Assembly: GCA_018267795.1 (NCBI GenBank)
Contig: JAFDXS010000164.1
Coordinates: 1-6,211 of the forward strand
From: Bacteroidota bacterium
GTDB taxonomy: Bacteria > Bacteroidota > Bacteroidia > Chitinophagales > Chitinophagaceae
Direction: 5' to 3'
Length of the DNA: 6,211 bases
The number at the start of each line of letters is the position of its first letter. The stretch's first letter is position 1. A model generated the notes under the pieces. It did not search any database. It saw nothing but the letters and a program-made list of their open reading frames with translations, and had not been told where the DNA came from. This document shows positions 5,038-6,211 of the stretch, one piece after another. Both the position numbers and the translations under genes were made by a program.

Positions 5038-5087
5038 ATGCCCCGAATTTTGACAATATTTATAAAAATGTGGAATGCTTTAATCAT

Positions 5088-5095
5088 TAACTTTG
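5088..5095 (+). promoter_or_regulatory. Candidate -7 promoter box for tatC-rpiB
   Basis: TAACTTTG matches TAnnTTTG exactly. Transcription would start near 5101, about 14 bases before the TTG start of tatC. No good -33 TTTG was found at the expected distance, so the call rests on the -7 box and on its place between a terminator and a gene. Confidence 0.45.
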
Positions 5096-5114
5096 CGGCT
5101 TCCAAGTATTTACT

Positions 5115-5969
5115 TTGAGCATCATAAGCAATTATCTTCTTTCCCGCAGTAAGAATCCTAAGGGAGAAATGTCCTTCATAGACCATGTGGAAGCACTCCG
5201 CTGGCATGTAATACGCTCTGTGATAGTGGTTTTCGTGATGGCGATATTTGTCTTTATCAAAGTAGAGTGGATATTCGACCATATAATACTCGGCCCTGCT
5301 CACAATGACTTTATTGCTTACAAATGGTTTTGCTGGCTGGCACAGGTGCTGCATATAGACGCGCTTTGCCTGGGTGAGATAAAGATCAAATTTCAGAATA
5401 CGGAGCTTGCAGGGCAGTTTGTGATGGCGCTCTCGGTATCACTGTTCCTTGGTTTTATCTTGTCATTTCCATATATACTCTGGGAGCTATGGAAATTTAT
5501 TAAGCCGGCGCTAAAACCTACTGAAATAAAATATGCGCGCGGGCTAGTGTTCTGGTGCTCTATCCTGTTCTTTGTTGGGGTGCTGTTTGCTTACTATATC
5601 ATAGCGCCGTATACTATTAACTTCTTTGGCGCGTACCAGTTGAGTCCTGCCTTTCAAAATATTATTACCATGGACAATTACTACGATACCATGAACGACC
5701 TGATATTAGGTATGGGTATCGTTTTCGAATTGCCTATTATAGTGTATTTCCTCTCGCGCGTAGGCATACTGACCCCTAAAATACTAAGGGAGAAACGCCG
5801 CTACGCTATCCTTATACTCTTTATACTGGCAGAAGTTATTACTCCGCCGGACTGGTTCAGTTGTTTCTTAGTATTTATACCTTTGTACATATTATATGAA
5901 CTTTCTGTGGTGGTAAGCAACCGCGCAATGAAGGAAAGAAAGAAAAGACTTGCAAAAGAAAATAGCTAA
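5115..5969 (+). CDS. tatC: Sec-independent protein translocase subunit TatC
   Basis: Polytopic inner-membrane core of the twin-arginine translocase, which recognises RR signal peptides and exports folded proteins together with TatA-type subunits. The family's N-terminal motif is EMSFIDHVEALRWHVIRS (18-35). Six membrane segments are expected near 33-50, 101-128, 141-163, 194-214, 228-241 and 249-267. Conserved points include FPYILWELWKFIKPAL (118-133), FAYYIIAPYTINF (158-170), GIVFELP with Glu205 (equivalent to E. coli Glu170) and the TPPDWFS block (243-249). The long loop at about 51-100 is typical of Bacteroidota. The TTG at 5115 is preferred because it keeps the N-terminal extension usual in this phylum, and TAA at 5088-5090 closes the frame upstream; ATG at 5169, preceded by AGGGAGAA, would remove 18 residues and is a real alternative. 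tatA is not in the window. Confidence 0.93.
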   Translation: MSIISNYLLSRSKNPKGEMSFIDHVEALRWHVIRSVIVVFVMAIFVFIKVEWIFDHIILGPAHNDFIAYKWFCWLAQVLHIDALCLGEIKIKFQNTELAGQFVMALSVSLFLGFILSFPYILWELWKFIKPALKPTEIKYARGLVFWCSILFFVGVLFAYYIIAPYTINFFGAYQLSPAFQNIITMDNYYDTMNDLILGMGIVFELPIIVYFLSRVGILTPKILREKRRYAILILFILAEVITPPDWFSCFLVFIPLYILYELSVVVSNRAMKERKKRLAKENS

Positions 5970-5972
5970 ACA

Positions 5973-6211
5973 ATGAATAAAACTGTTTTTAATCAGCAAA
6001 TGCCGCTTGCTATTGGCTCTGACCATGCAGGCTACGAGTATAAAGAAGCTATAAAGAAAGTACTGGTAAGTGCAGGATGGATGGTAGATGACAAGGGCAC
6101 CTACAGCACAGATAGCACAGACTATCCTGACTATGCACACCCGGTAGCCAAGATGGTAGAAGATGGCAAAGCAACTGTAGGGGTGCTGATATGCGGCAGT
6201 GGCGAAGGCGT
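5973..6211 (+). CDS. rpiB: Ribose-5-phosphate isomerase B (partial, 3' end outside window)
   Basis: Interconverts ribose 5-phosphate and ribulose 5-phosphate in the non-oxidative pentose phosphate pathway. The first 79 codons are present. The RpiB/LacA/LacB family signature is clear: IGSDHAGYEYK (14-24), DKGTYSTDSTDYPDYA (40-55), where D-Y-P-x-Y-A is conserved, and GVLICGSGEG (70-79). Cys74 corresponds to the catalytic Cys of E. coli RpiB (ILICGTG), and Asp17-His18 bind the substrate phosphate region. The ATG at 5973 lies 3 bp after the tatC stop, so the two genes are probably co-transcribed; ATG at 6000 (MPLAIGSDHAG) would also give a normal N-terminus. About half the usual 145-150 residues are missing only because the window ends. 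Confidence 0.92.
   Translation, partial: MNKTVFNQQMPLAIGSDHAGYEYKEAIKKVLVSAGWMVDDKGTYSTDSTDYPDYAHPVAKMVEDGKATVGVLICGSGEG

Noticed and set aside
5050..5066. TTGACA and TATAAA resembling a proteobacterial sigma-70 promoter before tatC
   Set aside because: Only 5 bp separate the two hexamers, and Bacteroidota use TTTG/TAnnTTTG elements; the box at 5088-5095 fits better.

Overview
The window looks like a chromosomal stretch from a member of the Bacteroidota, most likely of the Chitinophagaceae type. The grounds are the TAnnTTTG-like promoter boxes, the scarcity of Shine-Dalgarno sites, the frequent TTG starts, the Bacteroidota form of TatC (long loop after the first membrane helix), and small lipoproteins with a VxSC lipobox. 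Organism assignment is inference. No tRNA, rRNA, CRISPR array, insertion sequence or phage gene was seen.

Left part (1-771). The window opens in the last 39 codons of an OmpR-type response regulator, closed by a strong intrinsic terminator (147-172). About 600 bp without a convincing gene follow. This stretch holds a near-palindrome with a repeated TGCCCCAT and a triple GGGTATAA repeat, and ends in a promoter box only 7 bp from the next start codon.

Housekeeping cluster (772-2524, + strand). pssA (phosphatidylserine synthase), purS (small subunit of FGAM synthase) and rsmI (16S rRNA C1402 2'-O-methyltransferase) are closely spaced and probably co-transcribed, although they serve lipid, purine and ribosome functions.

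Lipoprotein pair (2539-3115, - strand). Two short, low-complexity lipoproteins share a similar signal peptide with the lipidated cysteine at residue 20 in both. A terminator whose hairpin is better on the minus strand separates them.

Sigma/anti-sigma-protease module (3149-5037). Divergent from the second lipoprotein is an ECF-type sigma-70 factor. Twelve bases later comes a single protein joining an anti-sigma-like N-terminal domain, one membrane helix, a short coiled coil and a periplasmic HtrA-like serine protease domain with an intact His-Asp-Ser triad. The region between the lipoprotein and the sigma gene contains a two-block motif, GGGTTAC-N13-CAGKATWAATC, once on each strand, one copy facing each gene. 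The simplest reading is an envelope-sensing regulon in which the sigma factor controls its own operon and the neighbouring lipoprotein. This is the most interesting part of the window. A strong terminator closes it.

Right part (5088-6211, + strand). tatC (twin-arginine translocase core subunit) is followed after 3 bp by rpiB (ribose-5-phosphate isomerase B), which runs off the end of the window.
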